Assembly: GCF_900098745.1 (NCBI RefSeq)
Contig: NZ_FQTT01000009.1
Span: forward strand, 1 to 64,000
Length of the DNA: 64,000 nt
Direction: 5' to 3'
Source of the DNA: Actinomyces glycerinitolerans
Lineage (GTDB): Bacteria; Actinomycetota; Actinomycetes; Actinomycetales; Actinomycetaceae
Shown: one piece after another, positions 46,762 to 56,300 of the stretch
How positions within the stretch are numbered: the stretch's first letter is position 1
Layout: each line of letters starts with the position of its first letter
The notes under the pieces: model-generated
Told to the model about the DNA's origin: nothing
Seen by the model: only the letters and a program-made list of their open reading frames with translations
Databases searched by the model: none
Made by a program: the position numbers and the translations under genes

Positions 46762-48137
46762 TGGATCACCATCTCGTCGATTTTTGCGCACATGGCGCCG
46801 ATCGCGCCATGGCTAATGCAGGTATCCAGTGCTTGTTGGCTATTGCAGATGTGGCCGATGAGGGGAACGCCATATCCAGCTGCGGTCTGCCAGGCGGCTT
46901 CGCTTGCATACCAGGGGACTCCGAACAGATCCCAGTGGGGTGCCCAGGTGGCGGCTTCGCCGCTGGTTATGTGCTCCTCGTACGCGTAGCCCCACGTTCG
47001 GAAGCCTGCTTCGCGCCAGATGTCGGCCAGCCAGGTCGCATCACCGGAGAACTTGAGAATGGTGTGGTCGGGGTCCAGCCACGGCAGGTAGGTTTGGTGA
47101 GCCGCGCCGCTGTGTTTGGGGTCGATGAAGAGGACGTGGTCGTCACCATAGGCGGCCTGCAGGTCGTCGAGCCGGATGAAGGGTTCGCCCATGGTGGTAT
47201 ATCGGCGTACTTCGGCCCAGGTCATCTGGGATACGCGGGTACTGGGGGCGCTGGGGTCGACCGCCTGCAGATTCTTGTTGTGAACCCCCACGGGAACGCC
47301 ATCGGAGGTGAGGTTAAAGCTGAACTCCAGGGCTGGAACGTTCCTGGAGACGGACTCGCTGTAGGCGCGCAGGCTCATCTCCGGCCAGTCCGCCGATCCG
47401 CCGCGATGGGCGATCATCCAGCCGTCCGTACGTGAGACCAATGATTCTACGTTGAAGCTCGTCGGCTCGTTCAGAGCGGTCTGAGTAGTGGAGATCGTTC
47501 GCTCATCGGCGCCGCGCACTGACACGCTCACGGCCATCGCTGAGGCTTGTGCGGGCTGTAGCTCGACCGCCGCCCACACGGTGGTGGCCTGGGTCGGTGT
47601 CTCGATGATGTTGCCGCCTGATGGAGAAGTGAGTAACACTCGCAAAGATGACCATGCGGATGTGGTGCTGGCCTGGCCGGCGTAGGCAACCTGCGCATCA
47701 GGTACCGTGAAAGCGTTGAGTATCGAATACTTGGTCGCGTGCTGCTGGGTGATTAGCAACCCTGGAGTGGGGGTGACGGGTTTTTCTGCGGTCCAACCGG
47801 TCACAGTGGGAATCGAGTCGGGGGCAACCCCGGAAACAGCGAGCAGAAGTCCACGTTGGCGGGAGGCGTTGGTAGATACGCCGCCCCACCACTGGGAAAC
47901 GGTTACATCGCCGGGCCGAGAGGCCCGGGTCCAGGCGATGAAGCCGGACCGGCCCAGACTGTTCGTTCCGTTGGAGTAGGAGTACTCCCAGCCCGTCGGG
48001 ACGCCGCTTGTGCCGACGGATCCGAACTGTGAGCTTGTGATCAATACCAGCAATTGTCCCGGCTGGGTCGAGACAGTGAGCGGGGCGCCGGAACCTGCCT
48101 GGGCTTCGGCGTGTGCCAGGTCTCGAACCTCGATCAT
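46758..48137 (-). CDS. GDPD-like protein with N-terminal beta domain and altered metal site
   Basis: The 459-aa protein starts at ATG 48137 behind GGAGGA. Residues about 20-180 form a beta-rich domain of the kind seen in phage-tail or glycan-associated proteins. Residues about 225-455 are a glycerophosphodiester-phosphodiesterase-like TIM barrel: WMIAHRGGSADWPEMS (about 226-241), EFSFNLTSDGVPVGVHNKN (about 256-274), FIDPKHSG. In active enzymes the ExD ligand pair and the HD step are usual; here Ser replaces the Asp of ExD (EFS) and Asn the Asp after His. No signal peptide is obvious. Partner gene: the Tat-signal protein. Confidence 0.8.
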   Translation of the reverse strand: MIEVRDLAHAEAQAGSGAPLTVSTQPGQLLVLITSSQFGSVGTSGVPTGWEYSYSNGTNSLGRSGFIAWTRASRPGDVTVSQWWGGVSTNASRQRGLLLAVSGVAPDSIPTVTGWTAEKPVTPTPGLLITQQHATKYSILNAFTVPDAQVAYAGQASTTSAWSSLRVLLTSPSGGNIIETPTQATTVWAAVELQPAQASAMAVSVSVRGADERTISTTQTALNEPTSFNVESLVSRTDGWMIAHRGGSADWPEMSLRAYSESVSRNVPALEFSFNLTSDGVPVGVHNKNLQAVDPSAPSTRVSQMTWAEVRRYTTMGEPFIRLDDLQAAYGDDHVLFIDPKHSGAAHQTYLPWLDPDHTILKFSGDATWLADIWREAGFRTWGYAYEEHITSGEAATWAPHWDLFGVPWYASEAAWQTAAGYGVPLIGHICNSQQALDTCISHGAIGAMCAKIDEMVIQ

Positions 48138-48349
48138 CGGGTCCTCCTGTCGCATCCTGAGCGGCGTGTATGTGTTATGCAATCGCGTGGTCGATAGCGA
48201 GACGCACGCTAGCAGGCAGCTAACGGATGCAGGCAACTACGTTGTCAATGTGCAATGGTCGGTTGCGAGGCCGAGATGCGGAAGGAGCGGCGGCGAGAGT
48301 ATGAGAAACTATGCCGGCGCCCGGCCGCACGGTCGGCCACGGGCGCTCT

Positions 48350-48421
48350 TCCGCCCTGGTGTAGAGGCAGCACGCAGGCCTTTGGAGCCTTGAGAGCCGG
48401 GTTCGAATCCTGGGGGCGGAA
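48350..48421 (+). tRNA. tRNA-Gln (anticodon TTG)
   Basis: The acceptor stem TCCGCCC (48350-48356) pairs with GGGCGGA (48414-48420), with discriminator A. The D arm is GTGT/GCAC, and the anticodon loop CTTTGGA has TTG at 48382-48384. The T arm has GTTCGAATC between CCGG and CCTGG stems. One mismatch sits at the top of the anticodon stem (C27-U43). CCA is not encoded. Confidence 0.93.
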
Positions 48422-48569
48422 CCGAGCCGGCACGACGCCACGCAGTCGCGCCGGCTGAATAGACGGTGCGCGGATCGGGTTGGGGCCTGGCGGCGGGCGA
48501 CGTAGGATGGCATCGCCGGGCCGCCAGCGGCCTTGAGCCTCACCTTGAGATCCACTGAGAAGAGGACCC

Positions 48570-49574
48570 GTGGCTTCCACCTCCCCCGCCGCCGTCATCG
48601 TCATGGCCGCCGGCAAGGGCACCCGCATGCGCTCGTCTCTGCCCAAGGTGCTGCACCGCATCGGTGGGCGCAGTCTGTTGGAGCACGCCGTCGTGGCCGC
48701 CCGCGGGCTCGAGCCGGAGCACCTGGTGGTCGTGGTGCGCCACCAGCGCGACGCGGTCGTGGCCGAGCTCGCCGACTTCGCCCCGGACGCCCTTCCCGCC
48801 GACCAGGATGAGATTCCCGGTACCGGACGCGCCGTCGCCTGCGGGCTGGCGGCCCTACCCGAGGACCTGGTCGGACCGGTGGTGGTCACCAGCGGCGACG
48901 TTCCGCTCCTGGATACCGCCACCCTGCGGGCGCTCGTGCGTCAGCACGCCGAGCACGACGACGCCGTAACCGTGCTCACCACGGTGCTGGACGACCCCAC
49001 CGGCTATGGGCGCATCCTGCGCGACGACGCCGAGGCCGTGACCGGAATCGTCGAGCAGCGTGATGCCAGCCCGGCTCAGCTCGCCGTCAACGAGGTCAAC
49101 GCCGGCGTGTACGTCTTCGACGCCGCCCACCTGCGCCGGGCCCTGGCCACTCTGGGGACCGATAACGACCAGGGCGAGGTCTATCTCACCGACGTCGTCG
49201 CCCACGCGTACCGCGAAGGACGGGCCACCTCCGCGCTGGCCGTAACCGACCACTGGCTCGTCGAGGGCTGCAACGACCGCGCCCAGCTCGCCTCGCTCGG
49301 CGCCGAACTCAACCGGCGCGTCCTCTCGGCTTGGATGGAGCAGGGCGTCGGCGTCGTCGATCCGGCGGGGACCTGGGTGGACGTCACCGTCGAGCTCGCC
49401 CGCGATGTTCGGCTGGAGCCCGGCGTCCTGCTGCGCGGCGCCACCCGCATCGGTGAGGGCGCCGTCGTCGGACCGTACTCGGTGCTGACGGACGCCGACA
49501 TCCCGGCGGGCGCCGTCGTCGCCCCCTTCAGTCTGCTCGGATCGGACCTGCCTGCCGCCGGAAGACCGGCCTGA
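48570..49574 (+). CDS. glmU: UDP-GlcNAc pyrophosphorylase domain of GlmU, lacking most of the acetyltransferase domain
   Basis: The 334-aa product has the uridyltransferase half of GlmU: VIVMAAGKGTRMRSSLPKVL (about 9-28), GTGRAVACGL, VVTSGDVPLLD (about 108-118), GYGRILRD, EVNAGVYVFDA. It ends soon after a few hexapeptide-like turns (ARDVRLEPGVLLRGATRIGE, about 276-295), whereas full GlmU is about 450-480 aa. The catalytic His/Lys region of the acetyltransferase left-handed helix is absent and does not occur in another frame before prs. The GTG start and TAGGAT at 48503-48508 suggest a leader of about 55 nt. Acetylation of GlcN-1-P must be done elsewhere, or the enzyme works only as pyrophosphorylase. 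Confidence 0.9.
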   Translation: MASTSPAAVIVMAAGKGTRMRSSLPKVLHRIGGRSLLEHAVVAARGLEPEHLVVVVRHQRDAVVAELADFAPDALPADQDEIPGTGRAVACGLAALPEDLVGPVVVTSGDVPLLDTATLRALVRQHAEHDDAVTVLTTVLDDPTGYGRILRDDAEAVTGIVEQRDASPAQLAVNEVNAGVYVFDAAHLRRALATLGTDNDQGEVYLTDVVAHAYREGRATSALAVTDHWLVEGCNDRAQLASLGAELNRRVLSAWMEQGVGVVDPAGTWVDVTVELARDVRLEPGVLLRGATRIGEGAVVGPYSVLTDADIPAGAVVAPFSLLGSDLPAAGRPA

Positions 49575-49640
49575 CCGACTCTTCCCACCGTCCGAGCCCA
49601 GAAATCCGGACCGCACCGGCCACGAGAGAGGAACCACGTC

Positions 49641-50615
49641 ATGACCGGCATCATCACCAAGGGCGAGAAGCGGCTCGTCATCGTCTCGGGCCGGGCCCAC
49701 CCGCAGCTCGCCCAGGACGTGGCCTCCGAACTCGGCACCGAGGTGCTCTCCTCCACGGCCTACGACTTCGCCAACGGTGAGACCTATGTGCGCTTCAACG
49801 AGTCCGTGCGCGGCTGCGACGTGTTCGTCATGCAGTCCCACGGCGACCGGGTGAACGACTGGATCATGGAGCAGCTCATCATGGTGGATGCGCTCAAGCG
49901 CGCCTCCGCCAAGCGCATCACCGTGGTCGCCCCCTTCTACCCCTACGCGCGGCAGGACAAGAAGCACCTGGGGCGCGAGCCCATCTCCGCCCGGCTCGTC
50001 GCCGACCTGTACAAGACCGCCGGCGCCGACCGCATCATGAGCGTGGACCTCCACTCCAGCCAGGAGCAGGGGTTCTTCGACGGCCCCTGGGACCACCTGT
50101 GGGCCCAACCCGTGCTGGTGGACTACATCCGCCGCCGCATCGACGTGGCCAACGCCGCCGTGGTCTCCCCGGACGCGGGACGCATCCGCGTCGCCGAGCG
50201 CTGGGCGAACGCCATGGGCGGGGTGCCGCTCGCATTCGTCCACAAGACCCGCGATGTCACCCGGCCGAACGAGTCCGTGGCCAACCGCGTGGTCGGCGAC
50301 GTGGAGGGACGCTCCTGCGTACTCGTGGATGACATGATCGACACCGGCGGCACCATCGCCAAGGCCGTGCAGGTGCTGCTGGCCTCCGGCGCCAAGGATG
50401 TGATCGTCGCCGCCACCCATGGCGTGCTCTCCGGCCCCGCCGTCGAGCGCCTGTCGGGCTGCGGCGCCCGCGAGGTGGTGGTCACCGACACCCTTCCCAT
50501 CGTCCCCGGCAAGCGCTTCGACTCCCTGACCGTGCTGCCGATCGCGCCGCTGCTGGCACGTGCCATCAAGGCCGTCTTCGACGACGGCTCGGTGACCAGC
50601 CTGTTCGAGTCCTGA
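49641..50615 (+). CDS. prs: Ribose-phosphate diphosphokinase
   Basis: The 324-aa enzyme makes PRPP from ribose-5-phosphate and ATP for nucleotide, His and Trp synthesis and, in actinobacteria, decaprenyl-phosphoryl-ribose/arabinose. It shows the ATP-site segment YARQDKKHLGREPISARL (about 95-112), SVDLHSSQEQGFFDGP, VVSPDAGRIRVAERWA and the PRPP loop VLVDDMIDTGGTIAKAV (about 226-242). ATG 49641 follows GAGAGAGGAA. The glmU-prs order is a conserved housekeeping pair. Confidence 0.97.
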   Translation: MTGIITKGEKRLVIVSGRAHPQLAQDVASELGTEVLSSTAYDFANGETYVRFNESVRGCDVFVMQSHGDRVNDWIMEQLIMVDALKRASAKRITVVAPFYPYARQDKKHLGREPISARLVADLYKTAGADRIMSVDLHSSQEQGFFDGPWDHLWAQPVLVDYIRRRIDVANAAVVSPDAGRIRVAERWANAMGGVPLAFVHKTRDVTRPNESVANRVVGDVEGRSCVLVDDMIDTGGTIAKAVQVLLASGAKDVIVAATHGVLSGPAVERLSGCGAREVVVTDTLPIVPGKRFDSLTVLPIAPLLARAIKAVFDDGSVTSLFES

Positions 50616-50656
50616 ACACGATCGGTCGGCATGGCGGCCTCGGGCTGCGGTCGGCC

Positions 50657-51379
50657 TTAATGCGAGAAACTGAGCCGACGGACCGGGGTGCCGGTGGTCA
50701 GCGCCGTTCCCAGTGACACCGCGGACAGGTCGCGTTCCTCCAGGCCCGTGAGCACCTCGGACAGCAACGCCACCTTGTCGACCCCGCCCACGGCTTCCTC
50801 CGTCGCCAGATCGGAGGCGTCGGCGGCACCATCGTGGGCGAGCAGGATCGCCCCGGGGACGGCGTCGCGCATGGCGCGCGCGACGCGCTCCTCGTGGGAG
50901 ACGTCCTTCCAGTCCCAGGTCGTGCCGGACCACAGGACAGTGGTCAGCCCCGCCGCCGACGCGGCCAGCCGACTGCGCGGGGACTGCGCGCCGTGGGGCG
51001 GCCGGAACCAGCGCACCGGCACGCCGGCGATGTCCTCCAGTTCGGCGCGGGCGTCCCGCAGCCAGGGGGCGAGGTCGTGGCGGGGCAGGGTGGTGACCCG
51101 GCGGTGATCGAGCCCATGCAACGCGACCTCGTGACCCGCCTGGACGAGTTCACCGACCAGACCGGGGCTGCGTCGCGCCCGGGTGAGCAGCATGAAGAAG
51201 GTCGCCTGCGCGTTGTGATCGGCCAGGACGGTGGCAAGCGGCTCGGTGCTGCCGGGCAGGGGACCGTCGTCAAACGTCAGCACCACCTGACGAGAACGCG
51301 TACGCACACTCATCACCGATCCCATCACGGGGCCGAGGAGGGCGTCCGCAGGCCGTCTGAGCAATGATTTCATGGTCAT
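50657..51379 (-). CDS. Polysaccharide deacetylase (NodB homology, CE4)
   Basis: The 240-aa protein has the NodB core: TFDDG (about 36-40, catalytic Asp and metal Asp), HEVALHGLDHR with the His pair spaced H-x3-H (about 90-100), the WFRPPHGAQSPRSR motif (about 122-135) and a late LAHDG. CE4 enzymes remove N-acetyl from GlcNAc in peptidoglycan or exopolysaccharide. The N-terminus has no convincing signal peptide, so location is uncertain. ATG 51379 overlaps the upstream GT2 stop (ATGA), so it works with that transferase. Confidence 0.9.
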   Translation of the reverse strand: MTMKSLLRRPADALLGPVMGSVMSVRTRSRQVVLTFDDGPLPGSTEPLATVLADHNAQATFFMLLTRARRSPGLVGELVQAGHEVALHGLDHRRVTTLPRHDLAPWLRDARAELEDIAGVPVRWFRPPHGAQSPRSRLAASAAGLTTVLWSGTTWDWKDVSHEERVARAMRDAVPGAILLAHDGAADASDLATEEAVGGVDKVALLSEVLTGLEERDLSAVSLGTALTTGTPVRRLSFSH

Positions 51380-52377
51380 CGTGTGCCCTCCTCGCGGCGG
51401 AAGGAACCTGGGGCGAGGGAACGGGGCGCCCGGACCAATCGGCTGAGCGGCCGGGGCGAACGCGCGTACTCGTTCCATGACAGCCCCAGGCCGGCCAGAG
51501 TCATGCCGGCTCCGCGAGCGGCCAAGCGCCAGCCCCGTGCGTCGGTGCGCAGGTCGCGGCGTAAGGCTCCCCAGCCGGCGCGCGTCAGGCCGACGGCGAC
51601 CCTGCCCGCGCCGCCTGCCAGCACGCGTACTCGTGCCAGCGGGCCGGTGCCGAAGTGCAGGTCGAGCAGGCCGGAGGTGTTGCCATGGCTGAGTTGGCGG
51701 GCCAGCACCCAGCGGCGAGTAACCCGCTCGGTGGCCACGTGGTCGACGACGACCGCATCCCGAGCGAAGACAATGCGCCCGCCCCGTGCCACCAGCGTGC
51801 GGGTCAGCAGCGTGTCCTCTCCACCTGACAATCCCAGTGCAGTGCTGAAGCGGAGATCGCCGAGCTGATGCAGGTCGAGCAGGAGGTTCCCGCAGGCGGC
51901 CGCGGGCCGTTCGGAGCCGTCGGGGAAGCGACTGCGTTCGAAGAAGCCCCCGGCGAGAATCCAGGGGGAGGGACGAGTCGGGTAGCGGGTGTCGACCCAG
52001 CCGGCGACGGCGGCCGCACCCGTCTCCCGCCAGCGCTCCAGCATGCCCTCGAGCCAGCCGGATACCGGCGTTCCGTCGTCGTCGATGAACAGCAGGAGGT
52101 CGCGCCCCGCGGCCGACGCCTCCTCCAGCGCACGGTTACGACCCGCGGAGATGCCCGGAACCGGTTCCACCACGCAGCGCACCCCCGCCAGCCCCAGCGC
52201 TTCGACGGCCTCTTTACCCGAGGCGGCCGGATCGTTGTCCACGACCAGCACGTCGACTTCGCACCACGGCGGGGCGGCGGCGGCCTGGGCGTGGACCAGC
52301 CGCACCGTCTCGCACACCTGCTCCGGGCGGTGGAAGGTGAGGATTGCGACCGTGGCGTGCATGCGGGAATCCGTCAT
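51376..52377 (-). CDS. Glycosyltransferase family 2, copy 2 of a paralogue pair
   Basis: The 333-aa GT-A enzyme has ATVAILTFHRPEQV, VLVVDNDPAAS, PGISAGRNRALEEA, LLFIDDDGTPVSGWL with the acidic cluster, and LSGGEDTLLTRTL. The C-terminal region is basic and may associate with membrane. Paralogue of 41544-42491. ATG 52362, five codons in, is an alternative start. It is divergent from the lipoprotein gene and coupled to the deacetylase. Confidence 0.9.
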   Translation of the reverse strand: MTDSRMHATVAILTFHRPEQVCETVRLVHAQAAAAPPWCEVDVLVVDNDPAASGKEAVEALGLAGVRCVVEPVPGISAGRNRALEEASAAGRDLLLFIDDDGTPVSGWLEGMLERWRETGAAAVAGWVDTRYPTRPSPWILAGGFFERSRFPDGSERPAAACGNLLLDLHQLGDLRFSTALGLSGGEDTLLTRTLVARGGRIVFARDAVVVDHVATERVTRRWVLARQLSHGNTSGLLDLHFGTGPLARVRVLAGGAGRVAVGLTRAGWGALRRDLRTDARGWRLAARGAGMTLAGLGLSWNEYARSPRPLSRLVRAPRSLAPGSFRREEGTR

Positions 52378-52488
52378 CGCCAGGGGTGCCGGTGCGGCGC
52401 GGGGAGAAGGTGGGCAAGGTACATACTCAACTCCTTGAGCGACTCGGGACGGGGCGCAGGTTCACACGGTACATGCACCCGCATTCCT

Positions 52489-52494
52489 ATACTG
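52489..52494 (+). promoter_or_regulatory. -10 box (TATACT) of the lipoprotein gene
   Basis: TATACT lies 8 nt before GTG 52503, consistent with a leaderless or near-leaderless transcript. TTCACACGG about 18 bases upstream could be a weak -35. Confidence 0.55.
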
Positions 52495-52502
52495 TTTAGC
52501 CC

Positions 52503-53126
52503 GTGAAGATGATTCGTTACTCCGGAGCGTTGATTCTGCCCCTCCTGATGGTGGCCGCATGCTCAAACTCCACGGACACCACATCGGCGGATGCGTCGGC
52601 CGCATCCAGCGCCGCGCCGACGCAGTCCACGGCAAGGCCCGCCGCGGTTCCCACCGGTGCCATAATCCCGTCGCCGGCCCCGGATGATCAGGACCAGGCG
52701 CTCGCCGATGGCGACATGAGTGCCGACTGGCTCGACCCGGTTGAGCTGACGCAGGCGGTCGCGCTCGAGGACTCCGTCACCGTGGCCATCGGCGAGCTGA
52801 GCAGTCGGCATCTCGACGCCGCGCTTCCCGATGAGGTCTCCGGCGACGGCATCATCATCCCCGTCACGGTGGCGAACACCGGCACCGATGAGCTGTCACT
52901 TGCAGGACTCGTGGTCACGGTGGCAGCGGGTGAGGAGGATATTCCCGCGTCACAGATGCTCTCGGCCTCGGACCAGATCCCGGCGTCGCTGGCCTCCGGC
53001 GAGGCCGTGACCATCGACATGGCCTTCGTGGTTCCGCAGGAACTACGCGGAAAAATCAGTATCGTGGTCGACTTGGGGGCGCAGAGTCGGGCGGCGGTGT
53101 TCCAGGGTGCCGCCCCCACCTCCTAA
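52503..53126 (+). CDS. Lipoprotein with DUF4352-like domain
   Basis: The 207-aa product has a lipoprotein signal, with lipobox LMVAAC near residues 15-20 and Cys20 the predicted lipidation site. A Ser/Thr/Ala-rich spacer is followed by an Ig-like beta domain (VTVAIGELSSRHL, IIIPVTVANTGTDELSLAGL, SGEAVTIDMAFVVP). The pattern of a small-molecule or protein-binding DUF4352-type domain is suggestive, not certain. It stands between a glycosyltransferase and a large secreted protein on the same strand as the latter. Confidence 0.75.
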   Translation: MKMIRYSGALILPLLMVAACSNSTDTTSADASAASSAAPTQSTARPAAVPTGAIIPSPAPDDQDQALADGDMSADWLDPVELTQAVALEDSVTVAIGELSSRHLDAALPDEVSGDGIIIPVTVANTGTDELSLAGLVVTVAAGEEDIPASQMLSASDQIPASLASGEAVTIDMAFVVPQELRGKISIVVDLGAQSRAAVFQGAAPTS

Positions 53127-53308
53127 AATCACGGTTTGGAGTCGAAAGCGTCTCAACATATCGGTTGGGGAGCGGTCGGACGTGATCGTGTTACGAAATG
53201 GTCCCGTACGGCGTTTTATGTGGCCATACTTCATCTTCGACGGGACCCGGCGGGACGCCTTGCCGAGACTTGCCGGCCCGTCTCTCCCCGCCCAACTCTG
53301 GAGGTTGT

Positions 53309-56300
53309 GTGAAACACGTCGGTCTGCTTCGCCGCGCCTTGGCGCTGCTGGTCACATCTTTGCTGGTGGCCTTGCCGGTAATGGCCTCAACATCGGCTCA
53401 GGCAGCGGAGGGTGATGCCGCGGAAGTCCTGCCGGACACCGTCTCCGCCGATGCGCTCCCGACCCCACAGGTCGTCAACGGGGTCGTGCGTGATCAGGTG
53501 GTCGTCGGTAGTACCGTGTACGTCGTCGGCGAGTTCACCACCGTCCGACCGGCGGGCTCCGACTCCACGGTCACCCGCACCAACGCTCTCGCCTACGACA
53601 TCGCCACCGGTGATCTGCTGGACTGGGCTCCGCAGACCAACGGAGCGATTCAGTCGATTGCGGCTATGCCCGACGGCTCCCGCCTCTTCATCGGCGGGGC
53701 CTTCTCCCAGGTGAACGGCGAGACCGTGTGGAGGGTCGCCGCGATAGATCCCGTCACCGCCGAGCGCAAGCCCCTCACGGCTGCGGCGAACGCCAAGGTG
53801 TTCGCCGTGGAGGTGTCGGCCGATGGATCGACGCTATACGTGGGCGGAGCCTTTACCCAGGTGAACAACCAGGAGCGCCTGCGCTTCGCGGCCGTGGATC
53901 TGACGACCAAGAAGCTTCTTGACCTAAAGGCGAACATCCCCGACTTCAGCGTGCGTACGATCGCCGCCGAGCCGAACGGCACCGGGGTGGCCATCGGCGG
54001 CTCGTTCACCTCGGTCAACGGCTCTACCAACCCCGGCTACGGCATGGCCATCCTGGAACAGGACGGCAGCGTGCGTCAGAACAACCTCACCTCCGTGGTC
54101 AAGTCCGGCAATACCTACGGCGGCATCATGGACCTGAAGGCGGACGAACAGGGGCTGTACGGCGCCGCCTACACGCAAAGCCGTGCGCAGGGGAACCTGG
54201 AGGGCGTGTTCCGCGCCGACTGGACGACCGGGGACGTGGACTACATCGCCGACTGCCACGGAGACTCCTACGACGTGTTCCCCAGCGGTGACGTCGTATA
54301 CGCGGCCAATCACGGGCACGACTGCTCGAACATCGGCGGTTTCCCCAACAACACGGCCAACTACCACTACGCGCTGGCCTACGCCAACTACGCCACCGGG
54401 ACCGTGGGCACGAATACCGCGTCCGGGTACTTCGACTTCGGTGGCCAGCCGGGTACCACCAACCTCAACTGGTACCCCGACTTCACCCCGGGCACCTACA
54501 CCGGACTCGGCCAGGCCACCTGGACGGTGGAGGGCAATGACGAGTACATCGTCTTCGGAGGCGAGTTCACCGCCGTCAACGGCGAGTCCCAGCAGGGCCT
54601 GACCCGTTTCGCACGCCGGGACATCGCTCCCAACCAGCAGGGGCCCGTGAACAAGGGCGGCAGCTACCAGGTGACGGTCAGCAGCCCGACCGCCGGCGTG
54701 GTCCGTCTCAGCTTCTCCGCGAACTGGGACCGCGACGACAAGACCCTCTCATACGCCGTATACCGCGACAGCCTGGACAGTGAACCGATCTGGACGCATG
54801 ACGTCACCGCGGGATTCTGGGAACTGCCGACCCTGACGGTGACCGATTCGGTCGATCCCGGATCCACGCACCAGTACGTCGTGCGCGTCACCGATCCGTA
54901 CGGGGCGGCCACCCGCTCGGACTGGGTCACCGTGACCGCAGCCTCCGGAGACGGGGTGGCCCTATACGGCCAGCAGGTGACTCTCGACGGCGCTACCAAC
55001 TACTGGCCCCTGGACGAAGACACGCGATCAACGACGGCCGCCGACATTATCGGCGGTACGGATCTGACCTATCGCGGAAGCCGGTACACCACCGGCGTGC
55101 AGGGCGTGTGGGATGGAGGGGCCGCAGCCTCCTTCTCCTCAACCAGTCGGTTCCGCTCCTGGGCGGCGCAGACCGCGGCATCCGCCGCGCCGTCGACGTT
55201 CTCCGTCGAGGCCTGGTTCCGCACCAGCAGTAGCAGCGGTGGCGAGATCGTCGGATTCTCCTCCCGCAACGACCGCGACGGCCAGAACAAAGATCGCATG
55301 ATCTACCTGAGTAACAACGGGACGATCAGCTACATGCTCTACCCCGGCTCAACCCGGGTCGTCTCCTCGGCGGCGGGATACAACGACAACGCCTGGCACC
55401 ACGTGGTGGCCACCACCGATGGCGCCTCGGGCACGGTGCTGTACGTCGATGGCGAGGCCGTAGCCGCGGATGCCGCGATGACCTCCGGCCAGTCCTACAA
55501 CGGGTACTGGCGCATCGGCGGCGACACTAACTCGGGACTACCCAATGCGGGCTCGAGTGGTTACTTGGCTGGGGCGATCGATGAAGTCGCCGTTTACGGG
55601 AAGGTGCTGAGCGCCCAACAAGTGGCCTCTCACCACACCCTAGGCACTACAGGTGAACTGCCGGAACAGGATCCCGCCGAACAGGGCGAAATGGCGGACG
55701 GCGTGCTCATCTCCGATTCGTTCACGCGTGAGACCACCAGGGGTTGGGGTACGACGGATTCCGGGGCTGTATGGACTGCCAACTACGGTGTGAGCCGTAT
55801 GTCGGTGGACGGATCGGTCGGCCTGATGACGATGACCGGTGCAGGTACGGCGAACTCAGTGTCGTCGCCGGTCGTTGACTCGACCTCCACCGACTCCACC
55901 GTCGATTTCGTTCTTGACCAGATGCCCACTGGGGCTGCGGCTTATGTGACCTACGTGGCCCGCGCCAACTCGGCCGGACGCTACCAGGTGCAATTCGACA
56001 TTGCTCCAACGGGCAGTGTGCTGATGACGCTCTCTAAGAGGGTCGGTGCGACGCAGACTGCGCTCGGCACCGCTCGTGTGAGTGGAAACTACAGTGCGGG
56101 TCAGGTCCTTCATATGCGGTTCGTTGCGGATGGGGCGGATTCCACGGACCTGCGGATCAAGGCCTGGATTGGTGAGGTCGAGGAGCCCCAGGACTGGGGA
56201 ATCGAGGTCACCGACGAGGAGGCCGCGCTGGCTGACCCGGGGTCGGTTGGAATCATCACTTTCACCTCGGGGAAGGCAGATTCGTCCGAGCTCACGCTGC

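Noticed and set aside
48855-50933. 692-aa minus-strand ORF over glmU and prs
   Set aside because: It spans two clear housekeeping genes on the opposite strand and has no recognisable domain.
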